This document shows positions 1-6,269 of a DNA stretch of 9,060 nt, piece by piece. A program made the position numbers and the translations under genes. Below the pieces are notes generated by a model. That model searched no databases. It was not told where the DNA came from and saw only the letters and a program-made list of their open reading frames with translations. The stretch's first letter is position 1. Each line of letters begins with the position of its first letter. Source of the DNA: JBBKXR01 sp037969585 (lineage in GTDB: Bacteria; Verrucomicrobiota; Verrucomicrobiia; Verrucomicrobiales; DEV007); assembly GCA_037969585.1 (NCBI GenBank), contig JBBKXR010000358.1, positions 1 to 9,060 of the forward strand, written 5' to 3'.

Positions 1-245
1 AACGCGCTGCCGCCGCCGCCAAGCGGGCGAAAGATGCTCAACGGGCGGAAGGCCGACCCGGAGGTCGTGGACCGCAAGCCGGTTTCACGCCGAACCGTCC
101 GCTCGGCCCACCCCGCGATGCCGTCGTCCTGCCGCTGGGCAACAAGCGCGCCGTCATCCCGACCGGCATCAGCCAGGCCGACTATGATCTGTTGCTCGAC
201 ACGCTGAAACTGTGGAAGGGGAAAATTGTGAAGGCTGCGAACTGA
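1..245 (+). CDS. C-terminal end of an unrecognised protein (5' truncated by the window)
   Basis: The open frame starts at base 3 and ends at a TGA at 243-245, giving about 80 residues. The visible part has two sections. The first is a low-complexity Ala/Arg/Gly/Pro stretch that looks like a flexible basic linker. The second is a more ordered tail containing 'AVIPTGISQADYDLLLDTL', then 'KLWKGKIVKAAN' at the end, which looks like an amphipathic helix. I chose this frame over another that also stays open because its residues and codon pattern look protein-like to the very end. I do not recognise the family and assign no function. The gene is followed by a spacer holding a GC-rich repeat array, so it is probably a separate transcription unit from the propeller gene downstream. 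Confidence 0.6.
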   Translation, partial: RAAAAAKRAKDAQRAEGRPGGRGPQAGFTPNRPLGPPRDAVVLPLGNKRAVIPTGISQADYDLLLDTLKLWKGKIVKAAN

Positions 246-261
246 TCGGGTCCCGTCACAG

Positions 262-316
262 CCGAAAACTCTGCGCCTCCGCGCCTCCGCGCCTCCGCGC
301 CTCCGCGTCTCGGCGC
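262..316 (+). repeat. GC-rich array of 8-bp units, left copy
   Basis: Four perfect tandem copies of GCGCCTCC occupy 273-304. They are preceded by AAAACTCT and followed by a degenerate unit (GCGTCTCG) and then GCGAG. An element with the same unit family and similar ends (AAAACT on one side, GCGAG on the other) lies near 2574-2616 in the opposite orientation. Arrays of CTCTGCGCC-type units are familiar intergenic repeats in many bacterial genomes, and their antisense translation gives spurious 'RRGAEAQ' peptides. The array lies in the 167-bp gap between the upstream gene and the propeller gene; I see no gene in that gap. Confidence 0.8.
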
Positions 317-412
317 GAGGAATTCGTCTGGACCAATACCAGCATTCCCACTCCCGCCTTTGCGGTGTTTTCGATTTTGACCTGAGCGTCGAAACGCGGC
401 ACGCTTCCGGCC

Positions 413-1699
413 ATGATTCGCTGCCTGCCCGCTCTTCGTGCTTTGTCGATCGCCGCTGCGATCGCTGGAGCTTCACTGCCGCTGACCAGCGGTGCCGTCG
501 AAAACTGGACCAGCCTTCGCGGCCCTGGCGAACAAGGAGTGATCGATGACGACACCGTTTTGCCAACCGAGTGGGGTGAGGACAAAAACGTCGCCTGGAA
601 AATCGCCATCGACGGCAAAGCGTGGTCGACGCCGGTCATCTGGGGCAACCAAATATGGGTGACCGATGCCGATGAGGGTGGCTCACGACTTTCCGCTCTT
701 TGCTTTGATAAAGAGACCGGCAAAGAACTGCACAAGGTCAAACTGCACGCGGTAGCAGCACCGCAGTACTGCCATCCGTTTAACTCGTACGGATCGCCGT
801 CACCGGCTATCGAAGAAGGCCGGATCTACATGACGTTCGGTTCTGCGTGGACCGGCTGCGTCGATACGACGTCCGCAAAGGTGCTGTGGGAACGCACCGA
901 CTTGAAAGTGAACCATTTTCGCGGTCCCGGTTCGTCAGTCTACATGCACGGCGACAAACTGTTTCTCAACTATGACGGCAGCGATGGACAGTTCGTGGTC
1001 GCGCTCGACAAGGAAACCGGTGAGACCATTTGGCAGACCGATCGCACCACCGACTATAACGACGTCGACGACAAAGGCGTCGTCGAGCGCGAAGGCGATT
1101 GGCGCAAAGCTTACTCAACGCCTCGTATTGTCGCGACCGAAGACGGTAGCGAAGAACTCGTCAGCATCGGTTCGATGGCAGTCTACGGATACGATCCGGA
1201 AACCGGCAGAGAGCTCTGGCGCTTCGATGCGCCCGACATGCACTCGACCGGCAGCATGCCGGTGGTTGGTGACGGACTCGTCTACGTCGCACCGAACGAA
1301 CTGTTCGCACTCAAACCGGGGGGCAAAGGCGTGCTCGACGATTCAGCGATCGTCTGGCGCTACAAGAAGGTCAGCCCAAGGCGGTCGACGCCATTGCTGG
1401 TCGAGGATCGACTCTATGTGATCGATCAGGGCGGCATTCTCGCCTGCCTCGATGCCAAGACCGGCGAAATGATTTTTATCGAACGCGTTGGCACCACCTA
1501 CTCCGCTTCGCCGATCTACGCCGACGGCAAGATCTTCCTGTTCGACGAAGAGGGCAAAGGCACCGTCATCGAAGCGGGCCGCGAATTTAAGCTCGTCGCT
1601 GAAAATCACCTCGACGGTGGCTTCATGGCCTCGCCAGCTGTCTCGGGCAATGCGCTTTTCCTGCGCACCAAAACGCACCTCTACAAAATCGCCAAATGA
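413..1699 (+). CDS. Secreted PQQ-binding-like beta-propeller repeat protein
   Basis: The protein has 428 residues. It starts with a Sec signal peptide: basic start, hydrophobic core at about residues 8-24, and probable cleavage after the Ala of 'TSGA' near residue 28. The mature protein opens with 'NWTSLRGPGEQG', typical of propeller proteins abundant in planctomycetes and verrucomicrobia. Repeated blade signatures of the form D-x-x-TG-(K/E/R)-x-(L/I)-W follow: 'DKETGKEL' near residue 99, 'DKETGETIW' near 199, 'DPETGRELW' near 260 and 'DAKTGEMI' near 347. Between them are 'STPxxxxDxLYV'-type strands, consistent with a seven- or eight-bladed propeller. Many such proteins do not bind PQQ and act as secreted binding or scaffold proteins, so no enzyme activity is assigned. 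No Shine-Dalgarno precedes the ATG; the start is set by the signal peptide. Its TGA overlaps the next gene's ATG, so the two are probably translationally coupled. Confidence 0.88.
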   Translation: MIRCLPALRALSIAAAIAGASLPLTSGAVENWTSLRGPGEQGVIDDDTVLPTEWGEDKNVAWKIAIDGKAWSTPVIWGNQIWVTDADEGGSRLSALCFDKETGKELHKVKLHAVAAPQYCHPFNSYGSPSPAIEEGRIYMTFGSAWTGCVDTTSAKVLWERTDLKVNHFRGPGSSVYMHGDKLFLNYDGSDGQFVVALDKETGETIWQTDRTTDYNDVDDKGVVEREGDWRKAYSTPRIVATEDGSEELVSIGSMAVYGYDPETGRELWRFDAPDMHSTGSMPVVGDGLVYVAPNELFALKPGGKGVLDDSAIVWRYKKVSPRRSTPLLVEDRLYVIDQGGILACLDAKTGEMIFIERVGTTYSASPIYADGKIFLFDEEGKGTVIEAGREFKLVAENHLDGGFMASPAVSGNALFLRTKTHLYKIAK

Positions 1700-2568
1700 G
1701 TGATAAAAATACCATCAGTCGCCGCAAGTTTGCCACCTTAGCTGCGGGCGTTGGTGCCGGCGCTTCCGCCACCGCTTCATCGACCGCGCACGGTGCGGAT
1801 TCGTTGAAGGCCAGCGTGCGCATTCTCTGCTACAACATTCACTACGGTCAGGGCAACGACGGCGTCTACGACATCCCGCGCCTCGCCGACGTGATCAATG
1901 CCGCCAAGCCCGACCTGGTCGCGCTGCAGGAGATCGATGTGCATGTGAAGCGCTCCGGACGCCTGCACGAGTTGCGCATCCTCGCCGACAAAACCGGTAT
2001 GGCGGCGCGCTTCGGTCCGACACAACACTACGAAGGCGGATTGTTCGGCAACGGCATTTTGAGCAAGCTGCCGATCCATGACGTGCACATTCAGCCGCTT
2101 CCCTACACTGAAGCCACACCCGAACTGACAACCTATCCGCGAGCGGCCGTCGCCGTCGTGGTCGAGCTGCCGAACGGCAAAAAAATTCGCATCGCCAGCA
2201 CGCATTTTCAGCACGCGTCTTTTGACGAAGACCGGCTCAACGAAGCGAAAGCGATCAATACGCATTTCGCCAATGAGGATGCTTCCGCCGATACCATGGG
2301 CGCTGAAGCGGCGGCCCTACCCACGATACTCGCCGGTGACCTGAACGCCCAGCCCGACTCGGCGCCGATCAGTGAGCTGAAGAAGAAGTGGACCTTTGCA
2401 CTCGAAGACGAGCCGGTGCCGACTGCCCCGTCGAAAGCGCCGAGATCGCGCATCGATTACATCCTGCATCGCAGCGCCGACCCGATTCGTATCGTCGAAC
2501 ATCATGTGGTCAACGATGCTATGGCGTCGGATCACTGCCCGGTGTTCGCGGTGTTGGAAATCAGCTAG
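1696..2568 (+). CDS. Tat-exported endonuclease/exonuclease/phosphatase (EEP) family hydrolase
   Basis: The protein has 290 residues and belongs to the DNase I-like EEP superfamily, metal-dependent phosphodiesterases or phosphatases. The conserved motifs appear in order: 'LCYNIHYG' (Asn47), 'DLVALQEID' (Glu79, metal ligand), 'ASTHFQH' (His170), 'LAGDLNAQPDS' (Asp215 and Asn217), 'SRIDYIL' (Asp254), and 'ASDHCPVFAVL' (Asp279 and catalytic His280). All the expected catalytic residues are present, so it should be active. The N-terminus carries a twin-arginine motif ('SRRKFATLA', residues 8-16) and a small-residue hydrophobic stretch ending near 'AHGA' (residue 34), which indicates Tat export. The ATG lies in an ATGA overlap with the propeller gene. 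The substrate cannot be read from sequence: nucleic acid, phospholipid head groups and inositol phosphates are all possible. The 'IHYGQGNDGVYD' segment resembles the subgroup often annotated as endonuclease or metal-dependent hydrolase. Confidence 0.92.
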   Translation: MSDKNTISRRKFATLAAGVGAGASATASSTAHGADSLKASVRILCYNIHYGQGNDGVYDIPRLADVINAAKPDLVALQEIDVHVKRSGRLHELRILADKTGMAARFGPTQHYEGGLFGNGILSKLPIHDVHIQPLPYTEATPELTTYPRAAVAVVVELPNGKKIRIASTHFQHASFDEDRLNEAKAINTHFANEDASADTMGAEAAALPTILAGDLNAQPDSAPISELKKKWTFALEDEPVPTAPSKAPRSRIDYILHRSADPIRIVEHHVVNDAMASDHCPVFAVLEIS

Positions 2569-2573
2569 CGGAT

Positions 2574-2616
2574 GGATCTCGCGCAGAGGCGCGGAGGCGC
2601 AGAGGTGTAGTTTTTG
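2574..2616 (-). repeat. GC-rich array of 8-bp units, right copy (inverted relative to left copy)
   Basis: On the + strand the units GCGCAGAG (2581-2588), GCGCGGAG (2589-2596) and GCGCAGAG (2597-2604) run in tandem. Read on the minus strand, the array is flanked by AAAACTACAC before and GCGAGATCC after, which resembles the ends of the copy near 262-316. It fills the 52-bp gap between the EEP stop and the end of the minus-strand VOC frame. The self-complementary GCGC units can form short GCGC-AGAG-GCGC hairpins, and a T5 run follows at 2611-2615. The element could therefore double as a weak terminator between the convergent genes. Confidence 0.75.
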
Positions 2617-2620
2617 TTGA

Positions 2621-3010
2621 TCACTCGTCGGTATTTGAGTGGAGGGCGATTCGGTTGCCTTCGGAGTCTTTGGCCAAGGCTCGAAAGCCGGGCGGTCCGA
2701 TGCTGGTGATCGAACCAGGTGGCGTGCCGCCGTTGTCATTGATCTTGGCGAATGCATCTTGGATTCTGCCGTCTACGTTGAAATAGACGAGCAGACCGCC
2801 GTTGGACGAGATGGCCTCGGGGTTGTGCATCAGGCAGGCACCGTTTCCATCCTCGTGATCGAGAAAATAGAGCGGTTTGCCATGGAGCTCGACCTTGATG
2901 AGTTCAATCGCCAGGACGTCGGCGTAAAATTATGCCGCCCGGTCGAGATCGGCGCAGGGTATGTCGACCCAGACGACCCTGTTAAGTTTGCTGCTCAAGT
3001 TTTCGCTCAT
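2621..3010 (-). pseudogene. VOC (glyoxalase/bleomycin-resistance fold) family protein interrupted by one in-frame TAA
   Basis: Read from the ATG at 3010, the frame gives a full-length VOC-type protein of about 129 residues, the usual size for this family. It opens with 'LNRVVWVDIPCADLDRAA', then codon 27 is TAA (2932-2930), then the frame resumes without a shift as 'FYADVLAIELIKVELHG'. The second half has family hallmarks: 'GGLLVYFNVDGRIQDAFAKI', 'NGGTPPG', 'IGPPGFRALAKDSEGNRIALHS'. The Glu in 'SEGNRI' corresponds to the common metal-ligand position. In relatives the interrupted segment usually reads A-x-(K/R)-F-Y, so a single AAA to TAA change would explain the lesion. The next in-frame ATG (2830) would yield only the last 69 residues, which would lack half the fold. 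It lies 18 bp after the beta-helix gene, same strand. Most likely a very recent pseudogene; a sequencing error or stop readthrough remains possible. Confidence 0.85.
2930..2932 (-). other. Premature in-frame TAA in the VOC gene
   Basis: Counting from the ATG at 3010-3008, codon 27 reads TAA on the minus strand. Both flanks translate in the same frame to VOC-family sequence ('DLDRAA' before, 'FYADVL' after), so this is a nonsense change without an indel. The membrane-protein gene in this window uses TAA as a normal stop, so there is no sign that TAA is reassigned. Confidence 0.88.
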
Positions 3011-3028
3011 CGTCCGCTTTGTTCAGGA

Positions 3029-4477
3029 CTATTCTCCCGCGGAATCGAGCCGTTTTTCACGTTGCGCATGGTAGATGTTTTGCGGAAAAATTTTCTCCGG
3101 CGCGATGTCTTCGAACCATGGCCGACCGACGGTTTTGTCATTCGGTAGGCGGCCCTGCCAGGCGACGAACAAGGTTTTCATTTCTTCGGCGAGCATTGGG
3201 TGCTTGACCCACGATTCCTTTTTCGGCATCGACAGATTCTTGCCGCGGATGTTCCAGAAGGTTCCGCCGGTGCAGGCGCCGTAGAAATTGTTGCGCCACA
3301 CGAGATCGCCTTCGCCGGCATCGATGTCGGTGTAGAGGATGTGATGAATGTCGTCTTCAGGAGTGTGAAAATCGAAATGCAGGTTCGGTCCACTGCAGTT
3401 GGAGAACACGCAGTGATGGCTCTTCGGATTGAGGCCGAGCTCGTGATGAAACTGATTTTCAAAGGTGATGTCGTCGGCTACACACCACGACGAGCCGTCG
3501 CCGAACAGAATGGCGTGGTGACCGGAGAAGCCCTTGTTGTTCTCAAACGTGCTCTGGCTTGGGCGTTGGTCGCTGCTGGTGAACAGCACGTTCTCGAGCG
3601 TGACGTGTTTGCCATTGCTGACCAGGATGCCGTTGTCGACATCGGTCAGCGTGACGTTGCGCACCCAGGCGTGTTCGACGTCGCGGAGATGGATCGCGTT
3701 GTATCCGGGCTCCTTCCAATGTTCGTCATACGAGCCACCGGTTCCCTTGATGGTCAGGTTCTCGACGCCGAATTCTTTGCTGTCCCGAAAATGCAAAAAG
3801 CCACCCGACCACGACCACTGCGAGGTCGGCCGACCGTTGCCGGTGGTCTGAGGCCACGAATGAATCTTTTCCAATCCGGTGCCTAACAATATCACCACAC
3901 CGTCGCGACTTTCGCCGCGCAGCACGAAGTTACTTTTCGGAAGCGGCTTGACCCATTTGTCGATCATCGCTTCGACACCGAGCCAATCCATCAGTTTGTA
4001 GGTGCCGTTGGGGATCAGCACCGCCTGGTTTTCGCCACAGGCATCGATGGCTTTTTTGAAGGCTTCAGTGTCATCCGCCTGACCGTCGCCGACAGCTCCG
4101 AAATCGCGCACGTTGCTGCCGACTTCCCAGTCGGGAAAATCGTTCTTGCCTTGATGATAACCGGCCTTGGAAAAGTCGATTAAGGTTTCGTCGCCGGGTT
4201 TCCAGAGTTCGCCGCTCTTGCCCCAGAGTTCGGAAAACGTTGCATCGGCGGGCGGGCCTATTGGCTGAGATTTGACCCAGACACGATCGACTTCTGAAAG
4301 TCGCGACAAGGGGATGTCGACGGTTTTGCCAGTAGCGAGACGGAGGCTGACAGAATCTCCGCTGCTGCTGACAAATTCCGCAGCGATCGTATTGCCATCG
4401 GTCGAGGTCCAATCGCGAACTTCAGCACTCGCGATGGTCAGAGAGAGAAAGAGAACGCACCAGCAGGCTAACTTCAT
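3029..4477 (-). CDS. Secreted SHD1-like plus pectate-lyase-type parallel beta-helix protein
   Basis: The protein has 482 residues. A Sec signal peptide covers residues 1-18 ('CWCVLFLSLTIASA'). Residues 19-68 look like an SHD1-type small domain: 'RDWTSTDGNTIAAEFV', a 'VSLRLATGKTVDIPLSRLSE' strand pair, then 'DRVWV'. Such domains are frequent in secreted proteins of the PVC group. After a linker, 'NVRDFGAVGDGQADDTEAF' (121-139) is the classic entry motif of the pectate lyase/rhamnogalacturonase/epimerase-like beta-helix, and 'ALIPNGTYKL'-like sequence follows. Repeated beta-helix rungs ('VENLTIKGTGG', 'VRNVTLTDVDNGILVSNG', 'VTLENVLFTSS') occupy roughly 200-400. Polysaccharide lyase or hydrolase activity is plausible, but catalytic residues and substrate cannot be assigned. 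The start is set by the signal peptide; no Shine-Dalgarno is visible. The VOC frame follows 18 bp downstream on the same strand and may share its transcript. Confidence 0.88.
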   Translation of the reverse strand: MKLACWCVLFLSLTIASAEVRDWTSTDGNTIAAEFVSSSGDSVSLRLATGKTVDIPLSRLSEVDRVWVKSQPIGPPADATFSELWGKSGELWKPGDETLIDFSKAGYHQGKNDFPDWEVGSNVRDFGAVGDGQADDTEAFKKAIDACGENQAVLIPNGTYKLMDWLGVEAMIDKWVKPLPKSNFVLRGESRDGVVILLGTGLEKIHSWPQTTGNGRPTSQWSWSGGFLHFRDSKEFGVENLTIKGTGGSYDEHWKEPGYNAIHLRDVEHAWVRNVTLTDVDNGILVSNGKHVTLENVLFTSSDQRPSQSTFENNKGFSGHHAILFGDGSSWCVADDITFENQFHHELGLNPKSHHCVFSNCSGPNLHFDFHTPEDDIHHILYTDIDAGEGDLVWRNNFYGACTGGTFWNIRGKNLSMPKKESWVKHPMLAEEMKTLFVAWQGRLPNDKTVGRPWFEDIAPEKIFPQNIYHAQREKRLDSAGE

Positions 4478-4842
4478 GGGCTTGCATTATGCGCACGAGG
4501 CGTCGCAACCTGCAAACAGCATGTCAGCAAAATTCTGGAATCGTCCATCTTAGTGGCAGGCCAGGGTCGTCAATCCGTTTGCTTTAGGCTACGGCCCCCG
4601 CTTGTCTCAAAGTTCAGTGCTTACAGTGTCCTCGACCCTGGTTGGCTTTTCGCACCATCGCTAGCGAGGCGGGAGCCAGAGCGGAGGCTGGGCCAACACC
4701 TACCAGCGGTCCATGGAGGCTTGCCTCCGTCCTCTTTTCTCTGTGGGTTGGAGCGCTCAAGTCGTGCCGCGCTGGTTATTCGCAAAGCAGGTTGGTGGAC
4801 CCGGGGACCGCAATCAGAATTGCTGGATCATGTTGAAATTGT
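4478..4842. other. 365-bp stretch without a convincing gene; inverted repeats
   Basis: Short + strand frames exist here, but their residues are Arg/Pro/Ser-rich shadows without start signals or recognisable motifs. What can be seen is secondary-structure potential. GTTGGC (4641-4646) pairs with GCCAAC (4692-4697), an 8-bp palindrome CGCTAGCG lies at 4659-4666, and a hairpin lies at 4713-4730. The first 80 bp upstream of the beta-helix gene should hold its promoter. A CATAAT is visible on the minus strand about 9 bp from the ATG, but it has no good -35 partner, so no promoter is called. Confidence 0.5.
4713..4738 (+). terminator. Hairpin with T-rich tail (weak terminator-like)
   Basis: GGAGG (4715-4719) and CCTCC (4724-4728) pair around a CTTG loop. 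The stem extends by one G-T and one A-T pair and is followed by a pyrimidine-rich tail containing TTTT. No + strand gene is seen upstream, so its role as a terminator is uncertain. It may simply be part of a degenerate structured intergenic element. Confidence 0.25.
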
Positions 4843-5238
4843 TTAACCTTGAGGACGATGAGTGGGCCGCCAGGCTCCGCCGAAAACGAAGGAAAAAAAC
4901 GCGATAGTCAGCATGAGTGCTGAAAGAGCGCTTCCGACTACTAAAGGTTGCACGGCTTCCACTAGATTGGCGGGTAGCGAACTTTCTGAGTTGATCATAA
5001 GTGATGCTCTTAATGCTATTTGAACTCCTTTTGCGCTTCCCCAAAATCCTACGAGGAGCGGCAGAAATGACAAAGCGAGCAGCGATGCGTGAATGCGATA
5101 ATGTTTGGGTCGCCGAATACACCACCCTGCGAGAACTAGAAAAACGAAAACGGCTGCGGCGAACCCATAGGCGCTTGGGCCGAGCACTTGGAGGTGATAA
5201 AATAAGTCCGTTGGTTGGGTAACGACCTCTTCAATCAT
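4843..5238 (-). CDS. Small three-helix membrane protein, function unknown
   Basis: The protein has 131 residues with three predicted membrane segments: about 19-41 ('LGPSAYGFAAAVFVFLVLAG'), 51-72 ('SLLALSFLPLLVGFWGSA') and 97-119 ('LVVGSALSALMLTIAFFSFV'). A basic loop (RRPKHYR) lies after helix 1, and an Arg/His/Pro tail lies at the C-terminus. The layout of helix 2, a soluble loop and helix 3 vaguely recalls the core of MotA/TolQ/ExbB proton-channel proteins, but I see no diagnostic motif and do not assign that family. Codon use differs from the neighbours: TTA, CTA, ATA and AGA codons are frequent, unlike the G/C-ending codons of hemB and cysS. The start ATG follows CTGAGG, which is too close for a good ribosome site. 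It lies 43 bp after hemB on the same strand, so it could be a distal operon member, though a hairpin lies between. Confidence 0.6.
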   Translation of the reverse strand: MIEEVVTQPTDLFYHLQVLGPSAYGFAAAVFVFLVLAGWCIRRPKHYRIHASLLALSFLPLLVGFWGSAKGVQIALRASLMINSESSLPANLVEAVQPLVVGSALSALMLTIAFFSFVFGGAWRPTHRPQG

Positions 5239-5263
5239 CCTCAGACGGTAGCAGAATAGCCCG

Positions 5264-5282
5264 ACCCAGGAGCTGGGTTTTT
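5264..5282 (+). terminator. Perfect 6-bp hairpin plus T5, oriented on the + strand
   Basis: ACCCAG (5264-5269), loop GAG, CTGGGT (5273-5278), with a T5 run at 5278-5282. The hairpin has the form of an intrinsic terminator reading in the + direction and abuts the hemB stop codon. On the minus strand the same hairpin lies just after the hemB stop but lacks a U tract, so it would work only weakly for hemB. It could protect hemB from antisense transcription. Confidence 0.4.
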
Positions 5283-6268
5283 CACCCCAACCGCTCCGCT
5301 ACCTGCTTCGCAAAGTAAGTCAAAATCATATCCGCGCCGGCGCGCTTGATACCGATCAGGGATTCCATGACGATGGCGTCTTCGTTGATCCATCCTCCGG
5401 CGGCCCCGGCTTTGATCATTAGGTATTCGCCACTGACCTGGTAGGCGGCGAGCGGAACGTCGACTTCTTCCCGAATCGCGCGGATGACGTCGAGATAAGG
5501 ACCGGCCGGTTTGACCATGAGGGCGTCGGCGCCTTCGGACAGATCGAGCTCGGCTTCGCGCAGCGCTTCGCGGACGTTGGCGGGATCCATCTGGTAAGTT
5601 TTTTTGTCGCCGGACTTCGGGGCTGATTCGAGCGCGCCGCGGAACGGTCCGTAGTAGGCCGAAGCATACTTGGCGGTGTAGGCGAGAATCGAAACCTCTT
5701 CGAAATCGTCGTCGTCGAGCGCGGCACGCAGGGCGCCGACGCGGCCGTCCATCATGTCGCTCGGCGAAATGATGTCGGCGCCGGCATTTGCATGACACAG
5801 AGCCTGTTGGCAGAGCACGGCGATGGTCTCGTCGTTCAAAATGCGTCCGTCTTCAGCGACCAGTCCGTCGTGGCCGTCGCTGTTGTAGGGGTCGAGCGCG
5901 ACGTCGGTGATGACCGCAATTTCGGGATGCGCGGCTTTGATCGCTTGAATCGCGCGCGGCACCAGACCGTCGGGATTGGCGCATTGTTCGGCACCGGGAG
6001 TTTTCAGGCTGGCATCGATGGCCGGAAAAAGTACCACGGCGCGGACGCCGACTGCGGCGGCGGCACCGACTTCGCTGACCAGCCCTTCCAGGCTCCAGCG
6101 ATGACAACCGGGCATCGATTCGATGGCTTCGTTGATTTCCTTGTCGTGAATGAACAGCGGATAGATCAGGTCGCTGGCGTGCAGGGAGGTCTCGCGCACC
6201 AGACCGCGGATGGCCGGGCTCTTGCGATTGCGTCGCGGGCGAATGGGAAGTTCGAGCTTGGTGTTCAT
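5282..6268 (-). CDS. hemB: Delta-aminolevulinic acid dehydratase (porphobilinogen synthase)
   Basis: The protein has 328 residues, normal for the family. It condenses two 5-aminolevulinate molecules into porphobilinogen, the first common step from ALA to heme and other tetrapyrroles, in the cytoplasm. The N-terminus has the family signature 'RGLVRETSLHASDLIYPLF' (21-39). Schiff-base lysines are Lys200 ('ILAYTAKYAS') and Lys253 ('ALMVKPAGPYLD'). 'ISPSDMMDGRVGALR' (167-181) is also conserved. The metal loop reads 'DVALDPYNSDGHDGL' (122-136). Ala124, Asp126 and Asp134 replace the three zinc cysteines of enzymes such as E. coli's, which places it in the Asp-rich, magnesium-type group. The ATG begins one base after the cysS stop, and its upstream sequence lies inside cysS without a Shine-Dalgarno, so translation is probably coupled to cysS. 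Confidence 0.97.
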   Translation of the reverse strand: MNTKLELPIRPRRNRKSPAIRGLVRETSLHASDLIYPLFIHDKEINEAIESMPGCHRWSLEGLVSEVGAAAAVGVRAVVLFPAIDASLKTPGAEQCANPDGLVPRAIQAIKAAHPEIAVITDVALDPYNSDGHDGLVAEDGRILNDETIAVLCQQALCHANAGADIISPSDMMDGRVGALRAALDDDDFEEVSILAYTAKYASAYYGPFRGALESAPKSGDKKTYQMDPANVREALREAELDLSEGADALMVKPAGPYLDVIRAIREEVDVPLAAYQVSGEYLMIKAGAAGGWINEDAIVMESLIGIKRAGADMILTYFAKQVAERLG

Positions 6269-6269
6269 G

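Noticed and set aside
273..304. Tandem repeats as a CRISPR array
   Set aside because: The units are 8 bp with no spacers, and no cas genes are present; this is a simple tandem array.
256..741. Minus-strand frame of 161 codons over the left repeat and the start of the propeller gene
   Set aside because: It lies antisense to a well-supported gene, and its C-terminal 'RRDAEARRRGGAEAQ' is the usual artefact of translating the GC-rich 8-bp array.
2621..2830. A stand-alone 69-residue minus-strand protein
   Set aside because: It is only the C-terminal half of the VOC domain; in-frame sequence upstream supplies the N-terminal half behind the TAA, so it is a fragment rather than a separate gene.
2639..3148. 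Plus-strand frame of 169 codons
   Set aside because: It is antisense to the VOC frame and to the end of the beta-helix gene, whose translations have clear family motifs; this one has none.
3200..3886. Plus-strand frame of 228 codons
   Set aside because: It is the antisense shadow of the beta-helix gene, produced by codon bias in GC-rich DNA; it has no motif or start signal.
4553..4846. Plus-strand frame of 97 codons, plus two shorter ones
   Set aside because: Arg/Pro/Ser-rich composition, competing frames of similar length, no recognisable motif and no ribosome site; more likely non-coding.
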